Shown in pieces: positions 49,747 through 59,549 of a DNA stretch of 64,000 nt. The notes beneath the pieces are model-generated. The model worked only from the letters and a program-made list of their open reading frames with translations. It did no database searches and was not told the origin of the DNA. Position numbers and translations under genes: made by a program. The stretch covers positions 13,334 through 77,333 of the forward strand of contig CAYXBC010000028.1 of assembly GCA_964463255.1 (NCBI GenBank), read 5' to 3'. Numbering within the stretch: position 1 is the stretch's first letter; every line of letters begins with the position of its first letter. Source of the stretch: CAJBLF01 sp964463255 (GTDB taxonomy: Bacteria; Patescibacteriota; Gracilibacteria; Absconditabacterales; Absconditicoccaceae).

Positions 49747-50835
49747 ATGACAACAAAGAAACAGGAATTACAGGAAGCTTTCAAGAGTATTGAAAAGCAA
49801 TTCGGAAAAGGTGCCATCATGAGGATGGGGGATAATGCAAATGTAGGTCTTGTAAGTACATTTCATAGTGGATCCTATGTGCTTGATCTCATCCTCGGGT
49901 GAGGATACCCAGAAGGAAGAGTAGTAGAGATCTATGGACCGGAATCATCTGGAAAGACAACTATTGCGCTTCATGCAATTGCAGAGATCCAGAAGAGAGG
50001 GGAGACATGTGCATTTATCGATGCAGAACATGCGCTTGATCCTCAATATGCAAGGAAACTCGGCGTAGATGTTGATAATCTTTTGTTGTCACAACCGGAT
50101 TTCGGAGAACAGGCATTGCAGATAGCTGAAGAATTAGCAAAATCTGGGGCAGTGAGATTGATTGTTATTGATTCCGTAGCAGCCTTAGTTCCTAGAGCTG
50201 AAGTAGAAGGAGATATGGGTGATTCTTATATGTGATTGCAAGCGAGGATGATGTCCCAAGGACTCAGAAAACTCTCAGGAGTTCTCGCGAAGACAGGGAC
50301 GACATGTGTATTTATCAATCAGATCCGTATGAAAATAGGAGTGATGTTCGGGAATCCAGAAACTACTCCAGGAGGTAACGCCCTCAAATTCTTTGCATCT
50401 CAGAGAGTTGAGATCCGTAGAGGGGACAAATTATTGCTAGAGAAAGAACAGATTGGTTACTTAGCAAAGATCAAAATATCAAAAAATAAAATATCTGCAC
50501 CGTTCAAGACAGCAGAATTACCCGTAAAATGGGGTATATGATACGATAAGACCATGGATATCGTAGAAGCAGCAAGTATACTCAAATTAGTAGATAAGGC
50601 ATGAGCATTCTATACCTTTGGTAAACAGAAATTCCAAGGAAAAGAAAAATTTGTAGCAGCCTTAGATAGCGACGAAAAGACAAGAGCAAGTATAGAAAAA
50701 GATATCCAAAACAAGATCAAGGAAATGAGGATGGGAAAGAAAGTACTTGATGATGAATCGCTTATCGCAGTAGAAACTGAGATAGCAGAAGATGCAGCTG
50801 AAGCAATAGCTGATGAGACATCAGTACTGGAATAA
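49747..50835 (+). CDS. recA: RecA recombinase
   Basis: 362 residues. Strand exchange and SOS activation. Walker A GPESSGKTT near residue 66, FIDAEHALDP, VIDSVAALVP, loop L1/L2 region with MMSQGLRKLSG and INQIRMKIGVMFGNPETTPG. TGA at 49900-49902 codes the middle Gly of LGGGYP, with others at YMGLQ, WGIGYD and DKAGAF, which is first-class proof of UGA=Gly. C-terminus acidic as usual. Only 4 TGA of about 36 Gly, fewer than in most genes here. Confidence 0.98.
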
Positions 50836-50858
50836 CACATACACTTTAATTGCTGGAG

Positions 50859-51099
50859 TATGCCGATAACTTTTACCCTGTCTTAACGGTAGTCGGATTT
50901 ACCCGCCGCTAGGCAGGTTTACCCGCCGCTAGGGAGGTTTACCCGCCGCTAGGCAGGTTTACCCGCCGCTAGGCAGGTTTACCCGCCGCTAGGCAGGTTT
51001 ACCCGCCACTAGGCAGGTTTACCCGCCACTAGGCAGGTTTACCCGCCACTAGGCGGGTTTACTCGTCGTAGGCGGACGGGGTAAAAAACGATCGGCATA
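50859..51099. repeat. large inverted repeat enclosing a 20-bp tandem array
   Basis: Arms TATGCCGAT ... TTTTACCCTGTC (50859-50882) and GACGGGGTAAAA ... ATCGGCATA (51075-51099). Between them, eight 20-bp units ACCCGCCGCTAGGCAGGTTT start at 50901 and every 20 bp to 51041, then a decayed ninth. Variation is small (G/A at one site; GGGAGG once; GGCGGG in the last). Confidence 0.92.
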
Positions 51100-51118
51100 A
51101 CGGCTTCCCAAAATATAA

Positions 51119-51146
51119 AATCTCCGGAGTATTTCGGAGATTTTTT
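51119..51146 (+). terminator. Rho-independent terminator downstream of recA
   Basis: AATCTCCG-GAGTATTT-CGGAGATT plus T-run. Confidence 0.88.
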
Positions 51147-51168
51147 CATATACGACAAAAATATTATG

Positions 51169-52479
51169 TTAGTTAATGTCTAAACTAAATTCACCGATTC
51201 TGACATCATCCATCAAAATAACGATAGCTGCTGTTCCGATTTTTTGACCTACGATAGAGATTGTCACAAGGCCATTATTTATCATTTGGATATTCGAGAT
51301 ATCTGGTTGGAGTGAATCATTCGTTGAAAGGATAGTGAAAGCGAAAGGAAGCAAACCGTTATAGAGGTCACCGGTCTGTTTATCGCGAATTTCAAGCGTC
51401 AAGGTCGCAGCTTGACCGAGCATCAAAGGTGTTTTTGTAGTCAGGGTCAAAGCGAGATTATTTTGTGTTATGAAGTGTTGTGTAATATCACTCAAATTCT
51501 CTAAGGTGAGAGTTAATGTCTTATTAACCGAATTTTGAGAAACAATAGGTTGGACAACAGGTTCGGTGATAGGTGTTTGAACAGGGATAGGTGTTTCAGG
51601 TGTCTGTGGAGGAGTAGGTGCTATAACCGGAGTCGATACCGGATTCGTAATAGTTTCTTGTATAGGTTGGGATGTTCAGGTAGAGATAGGCGATACGGTA
51701 GTTTCCACGGTTGTGCCCGTAGTGATAACGGTTCAGGTGGAAAGAACACTTCCGGTATATGCTGGAGGCACAATTTCTTCCTGTATCGGAGCATTTATTT
51801 TATTGTTATAGATATAACATTTGACGTTTGCAGTTGCAAGGTCTTCTCGGCGGTCCGACATGCTTCATCTCGCTACTCGTGCCATATCTCTGACGATGAG
51901 TTTATTGAAAGTCTTGTCATAGTGAAGTACCTTTCCGACATGTCCATAGCTTCAGAATTTCCCTCAAGCATCATAGACAATCAATGCTCATTGCATAGGG
52001 ACAACTCATATTCTATATCAGGTATCCGCTGCATTTTTACATCGATCGACGGCATTGCCTCACCACGTCCTCTGCTGCGTTTTAGGATCGATATACGGAA
52101 AAAATTCAGGAGACATCCTTGCGGCTCCATAAGTACAATATCATTTTGCAAAGCTATTCTCGACATCCATATCGATATTTCGGACAGAGATGATATTTCC
52201 TTGTTTGAGCGAGAGTTTAGGGTTTTGCATAGCAGCAAGCAAAGCTTGTAAGACCTCAGAGGTATTGGATCTAAAGACTTCTTGATTGATTCAGGAAAGA
52301 TTAGAAAATCCGAATGAGGTGATGGTTACTATGGTGATGATGATGAGTTCTAGACTATGGAAAATATGATGGTGCAGAAAATTTGTGACATGCAGGATTT
52401 TATGTACATGCCTATGGAAATGCCTACTCAGATGATGATTAATCCTCTGATGGATTGGAATCTTCTTCTTTCTTCTCAT
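51169..52479 (-). CDS. membrane-anchored CHAP-domain peptidoglycan hydrolase
   Basis: 436 residues. A basic, His-rich N-terminus and one span (about residues 62-80), then a CHAP (NlpC/P60-like) domain: catalytic Cys in YCTYGAARM near residue 145, WWGNAVDRCKNAADTGYR near residue 170 and catalytic His in SYGHVGKVLHYD near residue 210. A Pro/Thr-rich linker (about 255-330) leads to a C-terminal beta-sandwich-like domain. CHAP enzymes are amidases or endopeptidases on cell wall; could also be a toxin for neighbours. At least ten Gly are TGA, so the domain is invisible under the standard code. Confidence 0.82.
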
Positions 52480-52601
52480 TATGTTGAAGAGGCTAAAAGA
52501 CTCATAACGAGTAAACGCTCAAACGACTTTCTGGTATCCGTGTCATCGTTGATTCGTCGTATCGTTTAGTCCTTAAAGTAATTATACATCCCGAGGTGAT
52601 T

Positions 52602-52610
52602 TTTGTCAAA
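52602..52610. promoter_or_regulatory. candidate repressor site TTTGTCAAA
   Basis: Palindromic core in the gap between the CHAP gene and the gene at 52772; the following bases (TTTTAAGGGA) resemble those after the site at 58971. Confidence 0.35.
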
Positions 52611-52771
52611 TTTTAAGGGACATTTTTGCAATTTTTCCAGAGACTTTACGTGTAAGAGATTTTAGATGAGAGAATTATCCTATGGGATAAATTTCCGTAG
52701 AGAAATTTGCATTTTTTTTTCTTCTCCATATAATCAGCATATGGAAAATTTTATCATGTATTCCAAGATCT

Positions 52772-53137
52772 ATGCCATCTGATAAGAATGATCCAAAGAA
52801 GAACGACCCGGAGAAAGAAGTGCTCAATGCTCTATGAGATCAGCTTGCATTCCTTCCCATGGCCGAGAGTCTTCCGATGAAGAAAAAAAGAAATATTTAT
52901 GTCGTAGTCGCGATGATATGATCATTGATCACTATCTTCGGTCTCTATGAGGCTGCTATGATAATGTACATAAATTATGCAGTCAACCATGCACAGACAC
53001 CAAGTCATCTGTATCTTTTTACAATAATTTGGATTGTAGCGTCCATAGGGGGTGCAAGTGGTGCAGTGGCGGTGAGCAAGAAGCGGCGGAAAATACTTTA
53101 TACCAAGAAAGAAAATAAGGAATACTATGAAGGGTAA
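52772..53137 (+). CDS. small membrane protein, 121 aa
   Basis: Unrecognised. Charged N-terminus rich in Lys, Asp and Pro (PSDKNDPKKNDPEKE), then two spans at about residues 48-72 and 83-102 and a basic C-terminus (SKKRRKILYTKKENKEYY). Start is the ATG at 52772; an ATG at 52741 is in another frame. Two TGA glycines. A TTTGTCAAA site lies about 160 bp upstream. Confidence 0.55.
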
Positions 53138-53209
53138 TATAAAAGGTTGTATTGATGGAGTAAAAAAATAAAAAAATAATCGTATGCGTATGCATACGGT
53201 TTATCGTAT

Positions 53210-54346
53210 ATGAACAATATGAACAAACATATTCTCTTTGTCCTGGATTATTATCTCCCTCATAAAGGTGGATCAGAAACGGTATTCGAAGCGGTTATTT
53301 CACGTCTGTCGGCCAAATGATACACTATTTCAGTATTGACGAGTCGTTTCGATCCCAATCTCCCTGAGCAAGAACATAAAGAATGATTTCATATCTATAG
53401 AATCGGGAAAGGAAGGATTAGTTTCATGCTCAAAGCATTGCGGAAAGGTATCCGGATTATGAGGCACCATAAGGATATTTCAGTCATACATACGAGTACC
53501 TATGGAGGTGCTATTCCTGGATCCTTGCTCGGCAAACTGTTTGGCAAGAGAGTGGTGCTGACCGTCCATGAAATCTTTTGAAAATTATGGATGCAGTACA
53601 AAGGACGGTGGATGGGATCCATATACCAACTTTTTGAACGCATCCTGTTTGCATTTCCCTATGATGTATATCACTGCGTATCCTGGTATACTATGAATTC
53701 CCTTAGGATGGTCTACGGGATACCTGATAAAAAAATCGTAATGATACACAATGGAGTAGATACTAATTTCTGGGATCCAGAAGCAGTAAGTCTATCAGAT
53801 ATCAAGGAACGAAAAAATACCTATGGACGAAACAACCGTTTCGTGATAACCTATTTCGGCCATGCGGGGAAATCCAAATGATTAGATTATCTGGTGCGTG
53901 CGTTGCCGGAATTAGTGATGGTAGATGCGAGATTACTGTTTGTATTCAATCTCATAGATTCCAAGAGGACAGAATATATTAAGGAACAGATAAGAAAATA
54001 TCATCTCTGAGCATCCGTGCAGATTTTTGATGGTTTTGAAAAAAATGAGCTTCGTACATTGATAGCAAGTTCAGATATGATGATAGCTCCATCATTGTCT
54101 GAGGGATTCGGTTCCGTGCATACGGAAAGCGTAGCGATGAAAAAGCCACTTTTGACGACATATATCTGACCGATTCCAGAAGTAGTCTGGGGAAATGTGA
54201 GGATGATAGCTCCCGCATCCAAAAGAGAAATCATACAAGCAATTCTCGAACGTGAAACCTGGATAGGGAATCCTGCATATGTGCTTCCATACAAAGAATT
54301 CTCGTGGAATACCACAGTCAGGGAGTTGATAAAGCAGTATCGCTAA
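53210..54346 (+). CDS. glycosyltransferase family 4 (GT-B) protein
   Basis: 378 residues. N-terminal PHKGGSETVFEAV near residue 18, donor domain VITYFGHAGKSKGLDYLVRAL near residue 205 and the E-x7-E-like region APSLSEGFGSVHTESVAM near residue 290. Transfers a sugar from a nucleotide donor, probably for surface glycan. No membrane span. About eight Gly are TGA, including SAKGYT and GKSKGL. Start at ATG 53210; ATG 53219 in frame is an alternative. Alone on its transcript as far as can be seen. Confidence 0.88.
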
Positions 54347-54501
54347 GCTGTACATGAAAGAGCGAGGGATGATAGGGGAAGCGTATCTTATAAGGCATAG
54401 AAAAATATAACTGCTGTTGAATTCCCAAGAGTGAATCTTACATATGAGATAATAATCAACCGACAAACTGGTAGCTATTTTTACCTTATGAATTTCATAA
54501 G

Positions 54502-56856
54502 ATGGTCGATCAGACTCCGCAGATGAATACTTCTATACCGCCTCAATTCCCTTTTCAGACAGCTCCGGCACAGCAACTTTCGACAGAACCTCCGGCACAG
54601 CAGCCACCGGTACGTCCTCAGCAGACAGTAAATATTAGCAAACCCACGTCAAAGATTTCTATCAAGACGATACTCATCGGGTGCGGAATTCTCTTCATGA
54701 TGGTAGTTGGAGGATTATCTCTCGTATTCTATTATCTGATGAATAATCCGACTCAATTAACTACAGTAGGACTCGACCCAAATACCACAAAGATACTCTT
54801 GCAGACATTCTCAGTTATTTTCTTCGGGATACGGACATTCCTAGGGATTGCAATCCTAATCGTTAATCTCTATAGGATAATTACGGTCAAGAATAAGAGA
54901 AAGATAGGATATATCATCTGAGCAATCATGGGATTTTTCCTATTTCTTATCGCTATAGTAATATGAGCGCAGGTGATAACAATGATAAGAAATTTTTCTG
55001 TAGAGAATATCTTAGACAGCGATAAACTAATCATGCCATGGATACAACTCAAAGATGAATTAAAATATACGCGCAGTGCAACTGATCTACAGCTCATAGC
55101 TCCAGCGACCATGTCCTATGCACTCAATACCACATATTTTGATGCTCAGATATTGCCGCCACTCGGACAGGTGAATTTTACGAAGATAGTATTGGATTGT
55201 TGAAACGGACAGAAACTCACTATCAATTTCACTACATCCCAATTCAATGGTACCTGTACCTATTTCAAGAAAGGCGAATATCCGCTTACGCTGGAGACAA
55301 GCTATACCAACCTTCCGACTTCTGAGAGTATGCAGAGATCATTTTCGTGATGATCCATTGTTTTCGATTCAGAGATTACCGTGAATCCTACCAAAACCCA
55401 GTTGACCTACAATGATGCAAATACTGAGATGATAGCAGGAAAAGCTCCGAGCAAAGTGATGTTTGATGCGAGTGAAATATTCAAGGATCTTGGGATAAGC
55501 GATTATAAAATCATTCGGGATTTCGATGGAGATGGGACTCCGGATAAACAGAACAACGTCACGACGACATTCATCTACAATCAGGCAAAACTCTATAATA
55601 TTTATGTAAGATTTCCGACGCTCAATAATTATATCTATACATTTCCGCTTAGGGTCGAACAATCCCAAGTGCCTGTCTGTGAAATCGCAATCACGAAATG
55701 AGAAGGAAAAAGCTATACCATCGCTACCAATTTCTTTGATAAGAATGTAGTGATAACTGATTACCAATTTGATATCCTTGATAGGAACAGGAGAGATACA
55801 TCAGTCGATACAATCAAGAATGCTAATGGGACATTCGTCTACCAGTTCCTTGGAGCAGGCCTGTATGCGATTCAAAATACGTTCGTCACCGAAGATGGTA
55901 AGCAAGGGCAATGTGAAAGCGACGATATTCAAATAGGGGTGAGTGATTTTCAGGTTGACTACGATGTATACTACAAATCTACACAATCTCCACAATTCCA
56001 GAAAGTAGATAATCAGGGCATCGTGTCATTAGTTTCAGGCGGACTGATAATTACCGAGGTCCCTACCATCATCAAGATTCAGATCAATAAGATAACACCG
56101 AATATAGTGAGTGCTACCAAAAAGGTCACTATAGACGGGAAACCAGTCATCTCTCTGGATGGGAATTCGTTTGAGTTCACTATCGAAAATGCTGCTAATC
56201 ATGAGGCGATACTTACGGTAGAAGATAAGCCGACCGGAGCAAAAAACGACATCATCATCCCTATTACTATAAAGAGAGCTGATATTATAGGCAAGCTTAT
56301 CGTAACACCGGATACAGTCGGGACAGATCCCTTTACGGTAAAATTCGATGCTTCCACAACGGTACTCAACGACACAGGCGATGAACTTGTATCCTTCACA
56401 CGGGATTTTGGTGACGGATCATGAAATATCAAAAAGGATTTTTCTGAGGCTATCATTATGCATACCTATAGATACGATATCGTTAACAGTAATGGTACAT
56501 ATCATCCAATCTTACTCATCAAAACAAGAAAAGGACGTGAGATAACGGTATCGCCGACAAATGATATTATCGTCAAGAGAGCTACTGAAAAACTCATTAT
56601 CACTATACCTGAATATCCTGCACAAGTCGCTAAGATAGGCGATAAAGTATGATTTTCAATCGAATTCAATGGAATGCCATCGGAGATCAAACGGGATTTC
56701 GGTGACGGCAATGTACAGTCATGCAAAACTAGGCAAGAATGCGGAAAGGTATATCATGCATATATGAAGCCATGAAAATACGAAATAAATGCTTCTATTG
56801 CTTATGTGGATAAGCCTACGGTTGATGGTGTCATTTCTATACAGATAAATCCATAA
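54502..56856 (+). CDS. surface protein with PKD-type repeats, 784 aa
   Basis: A Pro/Gln-rich cytoplasmic head (residues 1-50), three spans (about 52-80, 92-118, 132-158), then a 620-residue outer region of beta-sandwich domains. PKD signatures DFGDG occur at about residues 634 and 733, with a related DFDGDGTPDKQ near 345 that also looks like a calcium-type loop. A few Cys pairs. Such proteins usually mediate adhesion or envelope structure. Under the host code FFGI-(CGG)-TFLG reads with Trp, natural for a span. TGA glycines are spread throughout. Confidence 0.78.
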
Positions 56857-56902
56857 TCTACACATATATCTGAAATACAAAAACCCCCAAATAATAAAAG
56901 TC

Positions 56903-57553
56903 ATGGAAACGAAAACAGAAAAGAAATCGGTGTTCATCATTTGTTCGGTAAGAAAAGCAGATGCTGCTACCCAAAAAATGCTTGTAGCATACAAACAAAA
57001 ACTAGAATCGCAAAGATGCAAAGTTCACCTTCCACATCTCGACACCAATCAGTATGCAAGCGGATACGAGATATGTTTGCAGAATACTGCAGAAAGTATG
57101 GCAGCTCTCCAGACGTATATCTTTTATGATAGGGAGTCAGAAGGAGTACATTTCGATATCGGTGTTAAATTCGTGGATGCATATATTCATCCGGAAAAGG
57201 AAGTTTATGTGATGCATTATCTGGAAAAAGATCCTTTAGGTTTGTACAAGACGGATCATTTGCAGATGCTTTTTGAAGACAGATTTGGTGGATATGAAGT
57301 ATGGAGAGGAAAACTCAAGGAGATGATGAGAGAGGAAATAATTTCAATCAGATATCTCCCTAATGATTCTTTCCAATATTCACATATTGCCTTGGGCATG
57401 GCATTCGCCTTATGTAGAATATTCCCCAAAAAATGTATAAAAACACATTACAATCGTGGAATAATGCACCAAGACGGGCAGTATTTCCTCCTTTTTGAAC
57501 AGTCGTTCGGGAAGATGATTGTCGAATGGGAAGATCACCAACAAAAGAAATAG
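56903..57553 (+). CDS. nucleoside 2-deoxyribosyltransferase-like protein
   Basis: 216 residues, soluble. SVFIICSVRKAD at residue 9 and EGVHFDIGVKFVDAY near residue 79 resemble the NDT/TIR-like fold (V.I.GS.r.. and S.G...E.G.A). A role in nucleotide metabolism or signalling is possible; the catalytic Glu is not certain, so assignment is tentative. No TGA in 216 codons. Has its own terminator downstream. The C-terminal 80 residues match nothing I recognise. Confidence 0.45.
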   Translation: METKTEKKSVFIICSVRKADAATQKMLVAYKQKLESQRCKVHLPHLDTNQYASGYEICLQNTAESMAALQTYIFYDRESEGVHFDIGVKFVDAYIHPEKEVYVMHYLEKDPLGLYKTDHLQMLFEDRFGGYEVWRGKLKEMMREEIISIRYLPNDSFQYSHIALGMAFALCRIFPKKCIKTHYNRGIMHQDGQYFLLFEQSFGKMIVEWEDHQQKK

Positions 57554-57568
57554 AAATTCCTAAGATAG

Positions 57569-57594
57569 TCTCCAGTATTTCTGGAGATTTTTTT
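57569..57594 (+). terminator. Rho-independent terminator
   Basis: TCTCCAG-TATTT-CTGGAGA then T7. Confidence 0.9.
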
Positions 57595-57698
57595 CATGCA
57601 GGAATCCGCTATTTTCGGGTATATTGGAATTGACTCTAGTAGTAGATTTTCTATAAGGAAACTGATTGCTTATTGATATTTATCTTCTGATACACCTT

Positions 57699-58772
57699 AT
57701 GAAAAGATTGGTACGGATAGCTATGATTGCTTTCACATTGCTCTGAACTGCTAAAGCGAATGACCTCGCATATATCTCTCTCGATTTTTGTGATAATTCT
57801 AGCGTATTGACCTATCATCTTCAAGGCGGCCAAGAGACAGGACTCTGTTACAAAGTCACCAATAGTTCCGCTATGCCGGTCAAGATCAAACTAGGATTTA
57901 TAGATGGGACATTTACCAATGATCAGCAGCAGAACAAGGCATGCCTCGGCGATACGGATGTGGGGAATTTCTGAAAATATGTTACAGGATATGCTCATGA
58001 GCTCACAATATCGGCAGGTCAGACAATACAGCAGGAAGCTAAGCTGATGTATGAGCCAGGCATGGAAGGGTTATACCATGGATGTATCGTATATACTATC
58101 GTAGATGATACTACTCCCAGTAGGTCAGGATTAACCATTATCATGCGTAGCGCAAGATTCATCGATGTCTTGGTCGGGAATCCAAAGAACGATTTCCATT
58201 GAGCATGAATAGTCTTAGAAGGATTTACTGCAAGCGATGGCGAAAATCTTTCCAAGGATCCGAAGATTAGAGTATATAAGGATAGTGCAGATGAGAGATA
58301 TGTAGTGGAGATAAAGATTAAGAATATTTCATCAGTCGATCAAGAGGTTATCATCACCGGAAGTATATCAAATAGTCTATGATATGAGGAATATTTTGTA
58401 GAATCGCGCAAGATCCTTCCGGAGGGGATGGTAATCATCACCAAGAGATTAGGTGATGTACCGCCATATGATCTCAAAGTGCAGCTAGAAATAAATTCCC
58501 TTCCATTCAGTTTCGATACGCAGCAGGCACCAGCTGCCTCGATTACGAGAGAAGAGACCGCTATCGGAACATGGAAAGTAATTGGAGGAATCGTAATTTT
58601 AGGAATTATAGGAGTGATGATGCTCTGATCGATTACCAGTCATCATGTAAAAAAACACAGGAGAAAGAGAGCAGCACACCACCTTCAAAAACACCATATC
58701 CACGAGCAACATACTCCACATCATGAGCACGAAGCACATCATGGAACGCATAAGCATCCTACGAAGAAATAA
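57699..58772 (+). CDS. secreted/anchored surface protein (DUF916-like) with His-rich tail
   Basis: 357 residues. A signal peptide (MKRLVRIAMIAF, to about residue 20), two beta-rich domains, a C-terminal span (about residues 290-310) and a short cytoplasmic tail exceptionally rich in histidine (HHVKKHRRKRAAHHLQKHH and beyond, about 17 His in 45 residues). The layout, extracellular beta domains plus one C-terminal span, is that of DUF916/DUF3324 surface proteins. The tail could bind metal ions. Seven or eight TGA glycines. Followed by a terminator. Confidence 0.65.
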
Positions 58773-58798
58773 GAGACATACAGATTCGGGATGTACCA

Positions 58799-58824
58799 AA
58801 AAACTACCGAAAGGTAGCTTTTTG
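58799..58824. terminator. Rho-independent terminator, possibly bidirectional
   Basis: CTACC-GAAA-GGTAG flanked by an A-run upstream and CTTTTTG downstream. Confidence 0.7.
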
Positions 58825-58969
58825 TCTATCATGCCCCCCGTTCTGGTAGATAGTATAGTATAAGAGATCATATATACTCCTAGACTATAGAGTGTATCAA
58901 AGGGAGGATAACATGTACATACCGCCTTTTGATTATTAAGGGTATATAAAGTATATAGAGGAGGGGTGG

Positions 58970-58980
58970 ATTTGTCAAAT
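58970..58980. promoter_or_regulatory. candidate repressor site ATTTGTCAAAT
   Basis: 11-bp palindrome 75 bp before the gatC start, resembling the palindrome near the recA/repressor promoters. Confidence 0.35.
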
Positions 58981-59054
58981 TTTAGAGGAGTTTTTTTAGG
59001 TTGAAAGTTTTTACGTTTTTCATATACTCCAACCGTTTTATATATATACTCCCG

Positions 59055-59339
59055 ATGAACGATTTTACTCACGAGATTAAACGCCTCCAGAAGCTCTCAT
59101 GTATAGCACTTTCTCCAGAGCAGGAAAAGAAACTTTGATCCCAGCTCACCGATATTATTGCTTTCCTTGGAAAGCTCCCAGAACCGAAGGGAACCTCATG
59201 ATTTGAGAACCTGAAAGAAAAATTGACCCTAAGGACGATTACAGAGTCTCATGCTTTCAATGAACCTCAAAAACTACTAAAAAACGTAAAGCATCCGATA
59301 GTCAACAACTCCATCGTCATCAAATCCGTCCTCGACTAA
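59055..59339 (+). CDS. gatC: GatC-like subunit of aspartyl/glutamyl-tRNA amidotransferase
   Basis: 94 residues. IKRLQKLSCIALSPEQEKKL at the N-terminus, then LTDIIAFLGKLPEP near residue 36, the GatC pattern (lakLarl.lseeE...l...l..il.f...L). GatC stabilises GatA in GatCAB, which corrects misacylated Glu-tRNA(Gln). gatA and gatB are not in the window. Two TGA glycines (KLGSQ, TSGFEN). Start at ATG 59055, the only one fitting the family N-terminus. Confidence 0.75.
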
Positions 59340-59446
59340 TAGACGTCATGACAAATAATTAACCAATTGTTTGTCCATCTTTAGTCGCGAAGCATTGGTC
59401 TATGGTATATGGGGGTATGTAGTAGTTTCTCTTGAAATAAACTGGC

Positions 59447-59480
59447 AATTTCCTATAGTGAGTCCAAGGGAAATTTTTTT
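59447..59480 (+). terminator. probable Rho-independent terminator
   Basis: AATTTCC ... GGAAATT with T8, loop of about 12 bases, between gatC and fusA. Confidence 0.6.
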
Positions 59481-59549
59481 TATACAGAAAAAGTTTCAGG
59501 ATATCATTTCATTACATCACACATTTTATCATTTTATAATCTATTACTA

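Noticed and set aside
50901..51060. Tandem 20-bp array as a CRISPR
   Set aside because: Units are contiguous with no unique spacers, so it is a tandem repeat, not a CRISPR array.
51535..52251. 238-codon plus-strand frame, Arg/Ser/Cys-rich
   Set aside because: Antisense shadow of the CHAP hydrolase gene.
56903..57553. Absence of TGA in the NDT-like gene as proof of transfer
   Set aside because: tsaB and other clearly native genes also lack TGA, and recA and fusA use few, so absence alone is not enough.
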